A DNA stretch of 64,000 nucleotides from DATFVA01 sp963832355. GTDB lineage: Bacteria; Bacteroidota; Ignavibacteria; Ignavibacteriales; Ignavibacteriaceae. The notes under the pieces are model-generated. The model saw only the letters and a program-made list of their open reading frames with translations. It was not told where the DNA came from and made no database searches. Shown piece by piece: positions 28,067-36,590 of the stretch (position 1 is its first letter; each line of letters begins with the position of its first letter). The stretch spans positions 152,503 through 216,502 of the forward strand of contig CAWHTX010000010.1 in the NCBI GenBank assembly GCA_963832355.1, in the 5' to 3' direction. The position numbers were made by a program, and so were the translations under genes.

Positions 28067-30589
28067 TTACTTAATCAACAACATCTTCCTTGCCCGGGAA
28101 TAGCTCTCTGTTCTGATAGCATATATGTATACACCCGAAGGAAGATTTGAACCGTTGAATTTAATTGTATGGTACCCTTCATCCCGGATATTATTTACAA
28201 GATCTGCGACCTTTCTTCCAAGAACGTCGTATACTTTCAGAGATACGAAACTGCGGTTCTTCAGAAAGTATTTTATAATCGTTTCAGGATTAAACGGATT
28301 AGGATAATTCTGAAAAAGCTGAAAGTCTGCCTGTATGACTTTTCCTTCGTCATTAATCCCGGTCGTCTGCGTAACATTATCAAGAACTGAAATATGATCC
28401 GCTCCGAATATACCCGTTGTTACTGCAAGTTCTGGCAGTTCATCGTTGTCGAGGTTATCAGCAATGATTCCCCAGGCTCCTCCTTCCAGGCCGAATGAGA
28501 TAGGATATTTTTGATATTGGCCGTGTCCGTTACCCAGAAGGAACCTGATATTGCTGTTGTAATTACTCGTGATCGCTATATCATTGTAACTGTCGCCATT
28601 GAAGTCTTTTATTACAGCCTGTCTTGGTCCCCCTATATAATCAGAGTTTTGTATGGCGAAATCACCTGCGCCATTGCCGTACATGAAAAAGATTGAATTT
28701 GTACCGGTCAGAATACAAATCAGATCAATATAGTCATCATCGTTCAGATGCCCGGCAGTAAGCATCCAGGGCTGATCATTACCAATAAATATTTTATTTA
28801 CTTTTGTAAATGTACCGTCACCCGCCCCCAGGTATACCGATGTATATGCCTGAACATCAGGATTGTACTCAGAGTTGGCGAGGCACAGATCGGAATGCCC
28901 ATCGTTATTGATGTCGGTACTGATTAATGCAAAAGGTCCGTCGTCTGTTGAGATATACTCAGCCGGGGAAAAAATGCCGTCGTTGTTCCCATACAAAACC
29001 GCTATGTCATCTGAGTTATAATCAGGCGCTGCAAGATCGATATTATTGTCTTCATTAAAATCTGCGGCACATAACATCAGCGGGTTCATACCAACCGGAT
29101 AATTTTCAGCCATGTTCAATGATCCATCGCCATTACCCATAAATACTGAAATTGAATTACTTCTTTCGTTGTTTACGGCAATGTCGATATTACCATCCCT
29201 GTTAAAATCCCGGGCTATCACAAATTTGGGTGCAATACCGGCATCATAATTTACTTTCGGTTGAAATGAATTGTCGCCATTTCCAATAAGAACTGAAATT
29301 GTACTCTCCTGGTTTGGGAAACCCCAGTTTGCAATTACAAGGTCCTTTTTTCCATCATTATTCAGATCTGTGGATGCTCCCCAGTAGGGGAATGCCTGCG
29401 GAGGCTGTCCGACTTCATATACAGGTGCAGTTACAAAATCGAAATAGTTTTTTGCCGTTAGTAATGAAAAACAGTTTCCGCCTTCGTCTCCGGCTGCAAA
29501 ATCAATGAAACCGTCTTCGTTAAAATCAGCAGCACAGATGCACCTGGGATATTGTGCTGTTGTATAACAACCGACCTCACCAAATGTTCCGTCGCCGTGA
29601 CCTTTATAAAAAGAAACTGTGTTGCTTCCGGAATTTGTAACTGCAAGATCGATTTTATTATCATCATCAAAATTGCCGGCCAGTAAACTGAAAGGTTTTT
29701 TATAGACAAGGAAAGGTGAAAGCTCATTAAATGTAAAAGTCCCTGTGTTTAAAAGTACTATACAGTAATCATTGTCTTGATCACCGGCTGAAATTGTAAC
29801 TGCAAGATCATCTTTATCATCATTGTTAAAGTCGGATGTTATGATAGCAGGGGCCTGTGGAAACACTCCGAATACGTTAAAATCGAATATCTTAGCCAGA
29901 CTGAAATTTCCGGTTCCATCGCCTTCAAGAATCCCTCCAAGCATTCCCGGATGACCCGGATCGGGACTGTTATATGCATGGACAAAAGCTATATCCGGGA
30001 AGCCATCGCTGTTATAATCTCCTGCCGTAATTAACCGGGGCATCAGATCATTACCGGTGGAGAAACTTTTTGCAGACATAAATGTTCCGTCACCGTTACC
30101 CAATAGAATTGAAATAGTTTTTGCATCGCGGTTTGACACTGCAAGATCGGTTTTCCCGTCATTATTAAAGTCGTATCCGATTATATACCTGGGGGTTATC
30201 CCTGCAGCATAGTTAAGGCTGTCGGCAAATGTCCCGTCACCGTTTCCCAGGAGTACAGAAATATTATCAGAAAGCTGGTTTGATGTTGCAAGGTCGGGGT
30301 TATTGTCCTGGTTAAAATCAGCAGCAATTATTGAGACGGGAAGGATGCCTACTGGGAAATCCAGAGTATCATTAAAGTATCCATCTCCCTTTCCCGTCCT
30401 TATCGTTACACTTCTTCCATCTTTATTCGATACAGCAATATCCTTATTACCGTCATGGTTAAAGTCTGCAGCAGTTATCCCCCACGGGGAAAGTCCCATA
30501 TCCCAGTCATGCCGGGATGGGTTAAAAAGGATATTCTGGGTGAATGCCGGTAATGAAGATAATATAAAAAGTAAAATGAAGATTTTCAC
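28067..30589 (-). CDS. FG-GAP/VCBS-repeat surface protein with T9SS sorting domain
   Basis: This 840-residue protein has a signal peptide (MKIFILLFILSSLPAFTQN) and then about a dozen FG-GAP/VCBS repeats, each with a calcium-loop-like DFNxDxxxDLAxxN and a VLLGNGDGTF-type strand (for example AADFNHDGNKDIAVSN, LLGNGDGTFADS). These form one or two beta-propellers. A T9SS sorting domain closes the protein (FQLFQNYPNPFNPETIIKY, then GSNLPSGVYIYAIRTESYSR and KMLLIK). It should be exposed on the cell surface or released; binding or adhesion is likely from the repeat type but unproven. It is divergent from a second FG-GAP gene at 30841, so both may be controlled from the shared region. Confidence 0.9.
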   Translation of the reverse strand: MKIFILLFILSSLPAFTQNILFNPSRHDWDMGLSPWGITAADFNHDGNKDIAVSNKDGRSVTIRTGKGDGYFNDTLDFPVGILPVSIIAADFNQDNNPDLATSNQLSDNISVLLGNGDGTFADSLNYAAGITPRYIIGYDFNNDGKTDLAVSNRDAKTISILLGNGDGTFMSAKSFSTGNDLMPRLITAGDYNSDGFPDIAFVHAYNSPDPGHPGMLGGILEGDGTGNFSLAKIFDFNVFGVFPQAPAIITSDFNNDDKDDLAVTISAGDQDNDYCIVLLNTGTFTFNELSPFLVYKKPFSLLAGNFDDDNKIDLAVTNSGSNTVSFYKGHGDGTFGEVGCYTTAQYPRCICAADFNEDGFIDFAAGDEGGNCFSLLTAKNYFDFVTAPVYEVGQPPQAFPYWGASTDLNNDGKKDLVIANWGFPNQESTISVLIGNGDNSFQPKVNYDAGIAPKFVIARDFNRDGNIDIAVNNERSNSISVFMGNGDGSLNMAENYPVGMNPLMLCAADFNEDNNIDLAAPDYNSDDIAVLYGNNDGIFSPAEYISTDDGPFALISTDINNDGHSDLCLANSEYNPDVQAYTSVYLGAGDGTFTKVNKIFIGNDQPWMLTAGHLNDDDYIDLICILTGTNSIFFMYGNGAGDFAIQNSDYIGGPRQAVIKDFNGDSYNDIAITSNYNSNIRFLLGNGHGQYQKYPISFGLEGGAWGIIADNLDNDELPELAVTTGIFGADHISVLDNVTQTTGINDEGKVIQADFQLFQNYPNPFNPETIIKYFLKNRSFVSLKVYDVLGRKVADLVNNIRDEGYHTIKFNGSNLPSGVYIYAIRTESYSRARKMLLIK

Positions 30590-30703
30590 AATTCCCTCCT
30601 CAGTACGATGGTGTACCAGCTTATTTGTAAACTATGTAACCCTTTGGAGATGCGTAAAAAATATATGTAATTCCTTTTCCAAACTCAATCATTCTCACCA
30701 AAA

Positions 30704-30720
30704 TCACCCAAAAAGGGTGA
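30704..30720. promoter_or_regulatory. Palindromic operator candidate between divergent FG-GAP genes
   Basis: TCACCC-AAAAA-GGGTGA is a perfect 6-bp inverted repeat with a 5-base A-tract. Another GGGTGA occurs at 30769-30774 and a TCACC half-site at 30695-30699. All lie in the 251 bases between two divergent T9SS cargo genes, so one regulator could control both. No regulator gene adjoins. Confidence 0.45.
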
Positions 30721-30840
30721 ATCGCCGCTTAGTATTTCAGTTTCAGGCTTATGAATTTACCTCAGTATGGGTGATTCATTCTTCATCAAAACAATTTACT
30801 TTCGTGCAAACATCAATGTGTTAAACAAAGAGGAGTAGTC

Positions 30841-32718
30841 ATGGTTTCCGCAATACAAAAAACATTTTTACTTTTTAAATCATTTTTTGGAACAATCTTT
30901 TTCTTCATTCTATTTTTTCCATTTGTTGCGAGCTCGCAGCAATTCACCAGGATAGAAAACAGTACCGTTGTTAGTAAAAGATTAAATTCGGTAGGTGCGA
31001 GCTGGATAGATGTTGATAATGACGGTGATCTGGATTTGTTTGTAAGCAATGCTTCGGTGAGTACCGGAAATCTTTTGTACCGAAACCTGCTTAAAGAAAC
31101 AGGTCAAGCGAATTTTAACAGGTGGATAGCGGGTGACCTTGCTACTCCCGGCTTCGGTTCATTCGGTAACAGCTGGGCAGATTATGATAATGATGGTAAT
31201 ATTGACTGCTACATTGCAGGCAGAGCCAGCTCAAGGCTGTACCATAATAATGGTGACGGCACTTTTTCTTTAATTACTTCCGGTGATATCGGAACAGGAG
31301 ATAACAGAGGATTTGCCTGTTCATGGGGAGATTATAATAATGACGGGTTTGTCGACCTGGTAATAGCATTACCTGCAGGGTTCAACGGACTGCCTTACCA
31401 GCCAAACCGTTTACTTTATAATAATGGAGATGGCACTTTCACAAAGGTTGACAGCGGCGCCTCACCAATAACTTCCGGACTGGCACCCTACACGTGTCCT
31501 TCCTGGTCTGATTACGATGATGACGGTGATCTCGATTTATTCATTGGGAGCGGACCTGCTATTGGAACAACAGGACCGGATTACCTCTACAGTAACCGGC
31601 TTACCGAAACCGGTTCGCCTTTGTTTGAAAGAATTACATCGGGTGAAATAGCTTCGACCCAGCGTGACGGACAGTTGTATAACTGGGTAGATTACGATAA
31701 TGATGGTGATCTCGATCTTTATATAACTAATTTTTGGGGCGGTGAGCCTGACGGATTGCCGAACGAACTATATCGAAATGACGGAACAGGGTTTACACGT
31801 ATTACATCGGGCGACCTTGTGAATGATGAAAGCTTTTCACTCGCTTCAGTATGGGAGGATTTCGACAATGACGGTGACCAGGATGTGTACGTAACAACCG
31901 GTCAGGGTCAGAATAATTATTATTATTCAAATAACGGGGATGGTTCGTTTACAAAAGTGACTAATAGTGCAGTCACAAATACCGAACTTGCTCCTACCTG
32001 GGGGGCATCGGCCGGAGATTATGATAATGATGGTGATATTGATTTATTCGTTCCAACACTGGGTGTTGATAAAGGAAACTCCAACAGAAAAAATATTCTA
32101 TTCCGGAATGAATTGAATGATGGGAATAACTGGATAACTATCAGCTGTGCAGGTACTGCATCTAATTTTTCTGCTATAGGAACAAAAGTACACGCCAAAA
32201 GCACAATAGGTGGAGAGTCAGTCTGGCAGATGCGCGAAATCTCAGCACAGAATAGTTTTAATGGTCAAAATAGTCTCAGGGTACATTTCGGGTTAGGTGA
32301 TGCATCTGTTATCGATTCCCTCGTTTTTGAATGGCCTTCGGGGCTAACCGATGTGCTTACGGATGTAAGCGTTAATCAGTTTTTAACGGTATCTGAATCT
32401 TCAGGTACAGAAAAAGATCATCAGAACAATGATAACACTAAAATTATATCAGGAAATGATTTTTCTCTTTTACGGAATTACCCGAACCCTTTTAACCCCG
32501 GGACAACCATATCTTATAAACTTAGTAAAGAAAGTTCTGTTCGACTGGAAGTTTTTAATAGTCTTGGCCAAAAAATAGAAGAATTGGTTAACGAAGTGCA
32601 GGGTAAAGGATATCATAGTGTGTATTTTAACGGCGACAAATACCCTTCAGGAATTTATATATATAAGATACAGACAGACAGATTCTCTGAGGTAAAAAAG
32701 ATGTTGTTAATCAAATAA
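30841..32718 (+). CDS. FG-GAP/ASPIC-UnbV (CRTAC1-like) surface protein with T9SS sorting domain
   Basis: This 625-residue protein has a signal peptide (about 1-33, ending FVASSQQ) and seven or so VCBS/FG-GAP units built around strict calcium-loop motifs (DVDNDGDLDLF, DYDNDGNIDCY, DYNNDGFVDLV, DYDDDGDLDLF, DYDNDGDLDLY, DFDNDGDQDVY, DYDNDGDIDLF). An ASPIC/UnbV domain (about 420-505; NWITISCAGTASNFSAIGTK and RVHFGLGDASVIDSLVFEWP) and a T9SS sorting domain (FSLLRNYPNPFNPGTTISYK to KKMLLIK) follow. This is the CRTAC1-like architecture common in marine Bacteroidota and related phyla. Function is unknown; extracellular calcium-dependent binding is the usual guess. A GAGGAG site lies seven bases before the ATG; a T-tailed hairpin follows. 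Confidence 0.92.
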   Translation: MVSAIQKTFLLFKSFFGTIFFFILFFPFVASSQQFTRIENSTVVSKRLNSVGASWIDVDNDGDLDLFVSNASVSTGNLLYRNLLKETGQANFNRWIAGDLATPGFGSFGNSWADYDNDGNIDCYIAGRASSRLYHNNGDGTFSLITSGDIGTGDNRGFACSWGDYNNDGFVDLVIALPAGFNGLPYQPNRLLYNNGDGTFTKVDSGASPITSGLAPYTCPSWSDYDDDGDLDLFIGSGPAIGTTGPDYLYSNRLTETGSPLFERITSGEIASTQRDGQLYNWVDYDNDGDLDLYITNFWGGEPDGLPNELYRNDGTGFTRITSGDLVNDESFSLASVWEDFDNDGDQDVYVTTGQGQNNYYYSNNGDGSFTKVTNSAVTNTELAPTWGASAGDYDNDGDIDLFVPTLGVDKGNSNRKNILFRNELNDGNNWITISCAGTASNFSAIGTKVHAKSTIGGESVWQMREISAQNSFNGQNSLRVHFGLGDASVIDSLVFEWPSGLTDVLTDVSVNQFLTVSESSGTEKDHQNNDNTKIISGNDFSLLRNYPNPFNPGTTISYKLSKESSVRLEVFNSLGQKIEELVNEVQGKGYHSVYFNGDKYPSGIYIYKIQTDRFSEVKKMLLIK

Positions 32719-32746
32719 TTTCTGTAATCTATTTAATAACATTGAA

Positions 32747-32795
32747 AAGATGCTGCAGATCAATTCTATTCTATTGTTCTGCACGTCTTCTTTTT
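32747..32795 (+). terminator. Rho-independent terminator after CRTAC1-like gene
   Basis: A stem with small defects (AAGA/TCTT, TGCAGA/TCTGCA, CAAT/ATTG) closes over an 8-base loop and is followed by a run of five T at 32791-32795. It starts about 30 bases after the stop at 32718. Confidence 0.55.
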
Positions 32796-32921
32796 GTAAT
32801 TCAAATCAAAATTTTAACCGTGTCTGAAGTGGAGCCTGTGTAATCACAACATCATTAAGCTCTGTTCTTATTTTGATGGCAGAGATATTACTCAACCATA
32901 AACAGAGGATATTAGATAGGC

Positions 32922-33833
32922 ATGGGCACTAATAATAAATGGACAACCGAGGATATCCCTGATCAGCGGGGAAGAGTAGTTGTTATAACAGGAGCCGACA
33001 GCGGAATTGGATTTGAAGCCGCCAAAGTTCTTGCAGAAAAAAATGCAAAGGTGATTGCAGCTGTTCGAAATCAAAATAAAGGGGAGAAAGCTGTTCAGCA
33101 GATAAACAACAAGGTAAAGGATGCGGATGTAAACCTTATGCTGATTGATCTTGCCAGCCTTGAGTCGGTTAAAAAATTTGCGGAGGAGTTTAAAACAAAA
33201 TATGACCGGCTCGATATATTAATTAATAATGCCGGGGTCATGGTTCCTCCTTACTCTAAAACCGAAGAGGGGTTTGAGCTGCAGTTCGGAGTAAATCACC
33301 TGGGACATTTTGTACTTACGGCTCTTTTGTTTGATTTGATCAAAAGTACCCCCAGCTCAAGAATAGTAAACGTATCCAGCAATGCTCATAAAATGGGTAA
33401 TATAAATTTTGATGATCTCAATTGGGAAAAAAGAAAATATAATGCAAGTAAAGCATACGGCGACAGCAAGCTTGCTAACCTCTATTTTACATATGAATTA
33501 AGAGACCGGATGGAAAAGAAAGACCTGCAGGTGAAGGTGACGGCAGCCCATCCGGGCTGGACTGCAACCAATTTACAAAGACATTCTTCTATTATGGAGT
33601 TTATGAATAAAATATTTGCAATGTCCGTTGAGAAAGGCACCTTGCCTATACTGAGAGCGGCGGTTGATAAAAACGCAAAGAGCGGTGATTTTTATGGTCC
33701 CGATGGATTCATGGCAATGACCGGGTACCCTGTGAAAGCTGATTCAAATAAATTATCACATAATAAAAAACAAGCTGAAAAGCTCTGGGAAGTTTCAGAA
33801 CGAATGACGGAGATAAACTTCGATCTTAGTTGA
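32922..33833 (+). CDS. Short-chain dehydrogenase/reductase (retinol-dehydrogenase-like)
   Basis: This 303-residue cytoplasmic NAD(P)-dependent oxidoreductase has the classical SDR motifs: TGADSGIG at 23-30, INNAG at 101-105, N in GVNHLGHF, catalytic Ser152 in NVSSNAH, and Tyr179-xxx-Lys183 in AYGDSK. The adenine-ribose loop AAVRNQNKGE favours NADP(H). Its overall form resembles the retinol dehydrogenase/WW-oxidoreductase branch, where bacterial substrates are mostly unknown. It is monocistronic and followed by a strong hairpin. Confidence 0.92.
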   Translation: MGTNNKWTTEDIPDQRGRVVVITGADSGIGFEAAKVLAEKNAKVIAAVRNQNKGEKAVQQINNKVKDADVNLMLIDLASLESVKKFAEEFKTKYDRLDILINNAGVMVPPYSKTEEGFELQFGVNHLGHFVLTALLFDLIKSTPSSRIVNVSSNAHKMGNINFDDLNWEKRKYNASKAYGDSKLANLYFTYELRDRMEKKDLQVKVTAAHPGWTATNLQRHSSIMEFMNKIFAMSVEKGTLPILRAAVDKNAKSGDFYGPDGFMAMTGYPVKADSNKLSHNKKQAEKLWEVSERMTEINFDLS

Positions 33834-33849
33834 TCACTAAAGAAATTGA

Positions 33850-33878
33850 AACAGCACGGGCGTTTTGTCCGTGCTGTT
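33850..33878 (+). terminator. Hairpin after SDR gene
   Basis: AACAGCACGG (33850-33859) and CCGTGCTGTT (33869-33878) pair perfectly, with two more pairs possible inside the 9-base loop. It begins 16 bases after the stop. No T-run follows. It also lies beyond the end of the convergent DoxX gene and may serve both directions. Confidence 0.6.
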
Positions 33879-33945
33879 AATCGGCGGCATCATCCTATTT
33901 AAATCGTTGAGTTTAATAACATCACATCATTTTTCGTTTTCCTGC

Positions 33946-34386
33946 TTATGAATTTATCCTTTTATAAATCAGTCTGTCAACAGAAATATTGCCTGCACCC
34001 GCAATGGCAAGTGTTATGAACACTGTCAGGAACAGGAATGCTTTTTCCTTAACGGCGAACGGATCATCGGCATGCACTATTATTCCTGCTACAAGCATAG
34101 TGGTGATCAGGGGAACAACAGCAAACCTGGTTGCAGCACCGAAGATCAGCAGTAATGAACAGACGAATTCTGCTAATGTTGCAAGTGCAAGTGAGGCTGC
34201 CGGACCGATACCAATCGGATCAGCAAACTCTACAGGACCGTTCCCGAACAATGTAACTAATTTCCCGGTCCCGTGTGTCAGCATAAAAACACCGACAACA
34301 ATTCTCAGAAATAACAGGGCAGCATTTATCTGGTTATCATAATTTCCGGGGTTAAATAATTTCTTCGTCATCTTAGTCTCACTCAA
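33946..34386 (-). CDS. DoxX-family membrane protein
   Basis: This 146-residue protein has four predicted membrane helices (about 21-42, 62-82, 85-105 and 115-135) with the family motif LLRIVVGVFMLTHGTGKL and a second AEFVCSLLLIFGAATRF. DoxX-type proteins are small inner-membrane proteins linked in some organisms to thiosulfate:quinone reduction or redox stress; the exact role of this branch is unknown. It lies 15 bases after the YceI gene and is surely co-transcribed with it. YceI-DoxX pairs are common, which suggests a shared role with isoprenoid-like or quinone compounds (inference). Confidence 0.88.
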   Translation of the reverse strand: MSETKMTKKLFNPGNYDNQINAALLFLRIVVGVFMLTHGTGKLVTLFGNGPVEFADPIGIGPAASLALATLAEFVCSLLLIFGAATRFAVVPLITTMLVAGIIVHADDPFAVKEKAFLFLTVFITLAIAGAGNISVDRLIYKRINS

Positions 34387-34401
34387 ATTAAATGATATTT
34401 C

Positions 34402-34947
34402 TTACGCAGCCTCTACTTCTTCATTTACCGTGTTGAACTCGGCAAGTATCTCTATGTTTACCTCATTGCTTACAACAACGCCGCCGGCCTCAGTAAGTGC
34501 GTTCCACTTCAAACCATAGTCAAAGCGGTTAACTTTCGCCGATATCTCAAAACCGGCAACTTCACCTCCATCCATACCTTCAACCACTCCGTTATATATT
34601 ACATCAAGAGTAACTTCCTTTGTTACGTCACGGATCGTAAGATTGCCTTTTACTTTCAGTTCATAGTCTGACACTTTCTCTGCTGAAGTGGAGACAAATG
34701 ACATTTTTGGATATTTTTCTGAGTAAAAGAAGTCAGGTGATTTTAAGTGAGCATCGCGGTCACTGTTTCTTGTATTAATGCTGCTTGTATCGGCTTCAAA
34801 TTTAATCTTTGCGTCGCTGAAGTCATCCTTTTCAGTTTCTATAGAGGCTGAGAACCGATCAAAGTGTCCTCTTACAGTTGATACAACAAGATGTTTTACT
34901 CTAAAGTTTACTTCCGAATGTGTCGGGTCAATTTTCCATAGTTTCAT
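34402..34947 (-). CDS. YceI-like lipid-binding protein
   Basis: This 181-residue protein is a YceI-family lipocalin-like barrel: LWKIDPTHSEVNFRVKHLVV at the start, IKFEADTSSINTRNSDRDAH in the middle and GLKWNALTEAGGVVVSNEVN near the end. The family binds polyisoprenoid chains. No signal peptide is present, so it is predicted to be cytoplasmic, unlike Escherichia coli YceI. It is first in a two-gene operon with DoxX. A TATGTTTG box on the minus strand at 35002-34995 resembles the Bacteroidota -7 element, but no -33 partner was found. Confidence 0.92.
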   Translation of the reverse strand: MKLWKIDPTHSEVNFRVKHLVVSTVRGHFDRFSASIETEKDDFSDAKIKFEADTSSINTRNSDRDAHLKSPDFFYSEKYPKMSFVSTSAEKVSDYELKVKGNLTIRDVTKEVTLDVIYNGVVEGMDGGEVAGFEISAKVNRFDYGLKWNALTEAGGVVVSNEVNIEILAEFNTVNEEVEAA

Positions 34948-35378
34948 GATATTTTTCCTTATTTATTGTTTGACGTAATTCATTTGTTTTGTATCAAACA
35001 TAAGCTGCAAGGAAAAAGTTCACATTCACATAGGTTAAAAAATGGGGTCAACATATGTTAACGGATCGGAGACCGGAAATTGCCGACAGGCAATGTAAAA
35101 TAAGTGAGGGGGGCCATTTATGGGATAATTCTTTGCGGACCCTGCTGAGAGACTTGCCTGGGCTGCTTTTTCATTCACAATCCGGCACGATGCCGGCAAC
35201 AATTACAAATTTCTTAGAATCTAATCCTGTCATCCTTATCACATACATATATCAGGAAATATCCTTGATTTAATTACGTAGTCATTTAATAGCGTTTGTA
35301 TGGTCCTGCTGATGCAATGATGCGTGGAGCAATTTAAAAATAACATAAAGTATAATCTGATTATGAAGGTCAATTTAA
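34948..35378. other. Divergent intergenic region with several short hairpins
   Basis: This 431-base gap separates the YceI and acetate kinase genes. It contains two compact hairpins, ATTGCC-GACA-GGCAAT at 35079-35094 and CCGGCA-CGA-TGCCGG at 35182-35196, with a G-rich stretch (GAGGGGGGCC, about 35105-35114) between them. This could be a structured leader of the carbohydrate operon, but no known riboswitch was recognised. The 72-codon frame at 35055-35273 has no coding character. Confidence 0.4.
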
Positions 35379-36590
35379 ATGAATATTCTAACTATTAATA
35401 GTGGCTCTTCAAGTTTGAAATTTTCACTTCATCAGATCAACTCTGAGAAGGAAGTTCTTGAATTGAATGGAGAATTAGCGGACATTGGTATGAAGAAGGG
35501 AACTTTTGCGGTTTATAACGGACATGGGAAGAAAATAAAAGAAAATGAAACTCAGATCAGGGATCATAATCATTCCCTGAAATTATTATTTGACTTCCTG
35601 AAGAAAAATTTTCCTGAAAAAAGTCTTGATGCAGTAGGACACCGGATTGTACACGGGGGTGTAAAATTCAGAAAGCCGATCATGTTAACAAATAGTGATA
35701 TTTCAAGCCTGGAAGAAATAATTCCTCTTGCCCCTGAACATCTCCCTCATGAAATAAAAGCAGTAAAAATTGTAAAGGATAGGTTTCCCGGCTTAAATCA
35801 GATTGCCTGCTTTGATACCAGCTTTCATCGTCAAATGCCGGGGGTCGCACAAAAATATCCGCTTCCTGAAAGGATGCGGAATGACGGTATCTGCCGCTAT
35901 GGATTTCATGGACTGTCATATGAATACATTTTGCAGGAACTTGAAAAGGAAGCCGGTTCAGAAATATCGAGAGGACGTATTATTATTGCTCACCTTGGAA
36001 ATGGTGCAAGCATGGCGGCTGTAAAGGAAAGGAAAAGTCAGGATACAACAATGGGCTTCACCCCATCCGGGGGATTGATCATGAGTACCCGGTCGGGAGA
36101 TCTTGACCCCGGTGTCATAATTTATCTGCAAAAAGAAAAAAAATTAAATATCGATGAGATAAATAAGCTGGTTAATGAAGAGTCCGGTTTAATGGGGATA
36201 TCAGGTAAAAGTTCGGATATGAAAGAACTTCTGGAATCTGAAAACCGAAATGATAAGGCAGCACTGGCTATTAATATGTTCTGCTATCAGGCTAAAAAAT
36301 ATTTGGGCGCTCTCACAAGTGTCCTTGGAGGACTTGATACGCTGATTTTTACAGGAGGAATCGGTGAAAACTCGTCTGAAATACGTCAGCGTATTTGTCA
36401 GAATATGGATTACCTTGGTATCACACTGAATGATGAGAAAAACAAAGGAAATGAAAAAATAATTTCAACAGGCAAAAGTAAAGTAACTGTGAGGGTAATG
36501 AAAACCAATGAAGAATTAATGATTTCAAGACACTCTTACGGGATTTTGAAGGAAAGAAAGTCAGGAGAAAAATTGTATGAAAAAAGTTGA
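35379..36590 (+). CDS. ackA: Acetate kinase
   Basis: This 403-residue cytoplasmic enzyme catalyses acetyl phosphate + ADP to acetate + ATP. Family signatures are present: NILTINSGSSSLKFSLHQ at the start, VGHRIVHGG (about 87-95), CFDTSFHRQMPG with the catalytic Asp, RYGFHGLSYEY, the phosphate-binding IIAHLGNGAS and TGGIGENSSEIR. Length is typical. It is the first gene of the carbohydrate operon, and its last 14 bases overlap the phosphoketolase start, which implies tight co-translation. It would convert acetyl phosphate made by the phosphoketolase into ATP; no phosphotransacetylase gene is nearby. Confidence 0.97.
   Translation: MNILTINSGSSSLKFSLHQINSEKEVLELNGELADIGMKKGTFAVYNGHGKKIKENETQIRDHNHSLKLLFDFLKKNFPEKSLDAVGHRIVHGGVKFRKPIMLTNSDISSLEEIIPLAPEHLPHEIKAVKIVKDRFPGLNQIACFDTSFHRQMPGVAQKYPLPERMRNDGICRYGFHGLSYEYILQELEKEAGSEISRGRIIIAHLGNGASMAAVKERKSQDTTMGFTPSGGLIMSTRSGDLDPGVIIYLQKEKKLNIDEINKLVNEESGLMGISGKSSDMKELLESENRNDKAALAINMFCYQAKKYLGALTSVLGGLDTLIFTGGIGENSSEIRQRICQNMDYLGITLNDEKNKGNEKIISTGKSKVTVRVMKTNEELMISRHSYGILKERKSGEKLYEKS

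Noticed and set aside
30303..30824. 173-codon open frame over the start of the FG-GAP gene
   Set aside because: It overlaps a well-supported signal peptide and the repeats on the other strand, and shows no domain of its own.
35100..35165. CTGAGAG and neighbouring G-rich bases resemble part of a TPP riboswitch
   Set aside because: The second conserved half (CTGG-TAAT-CCAGC) is missing and the downstream genes are not thiamine genes.
35055..35273. 72-codon open frame in the ackA leader
   Set aside because: No ribosome binding site, no recognisable motif, and it contains the two hairpins.
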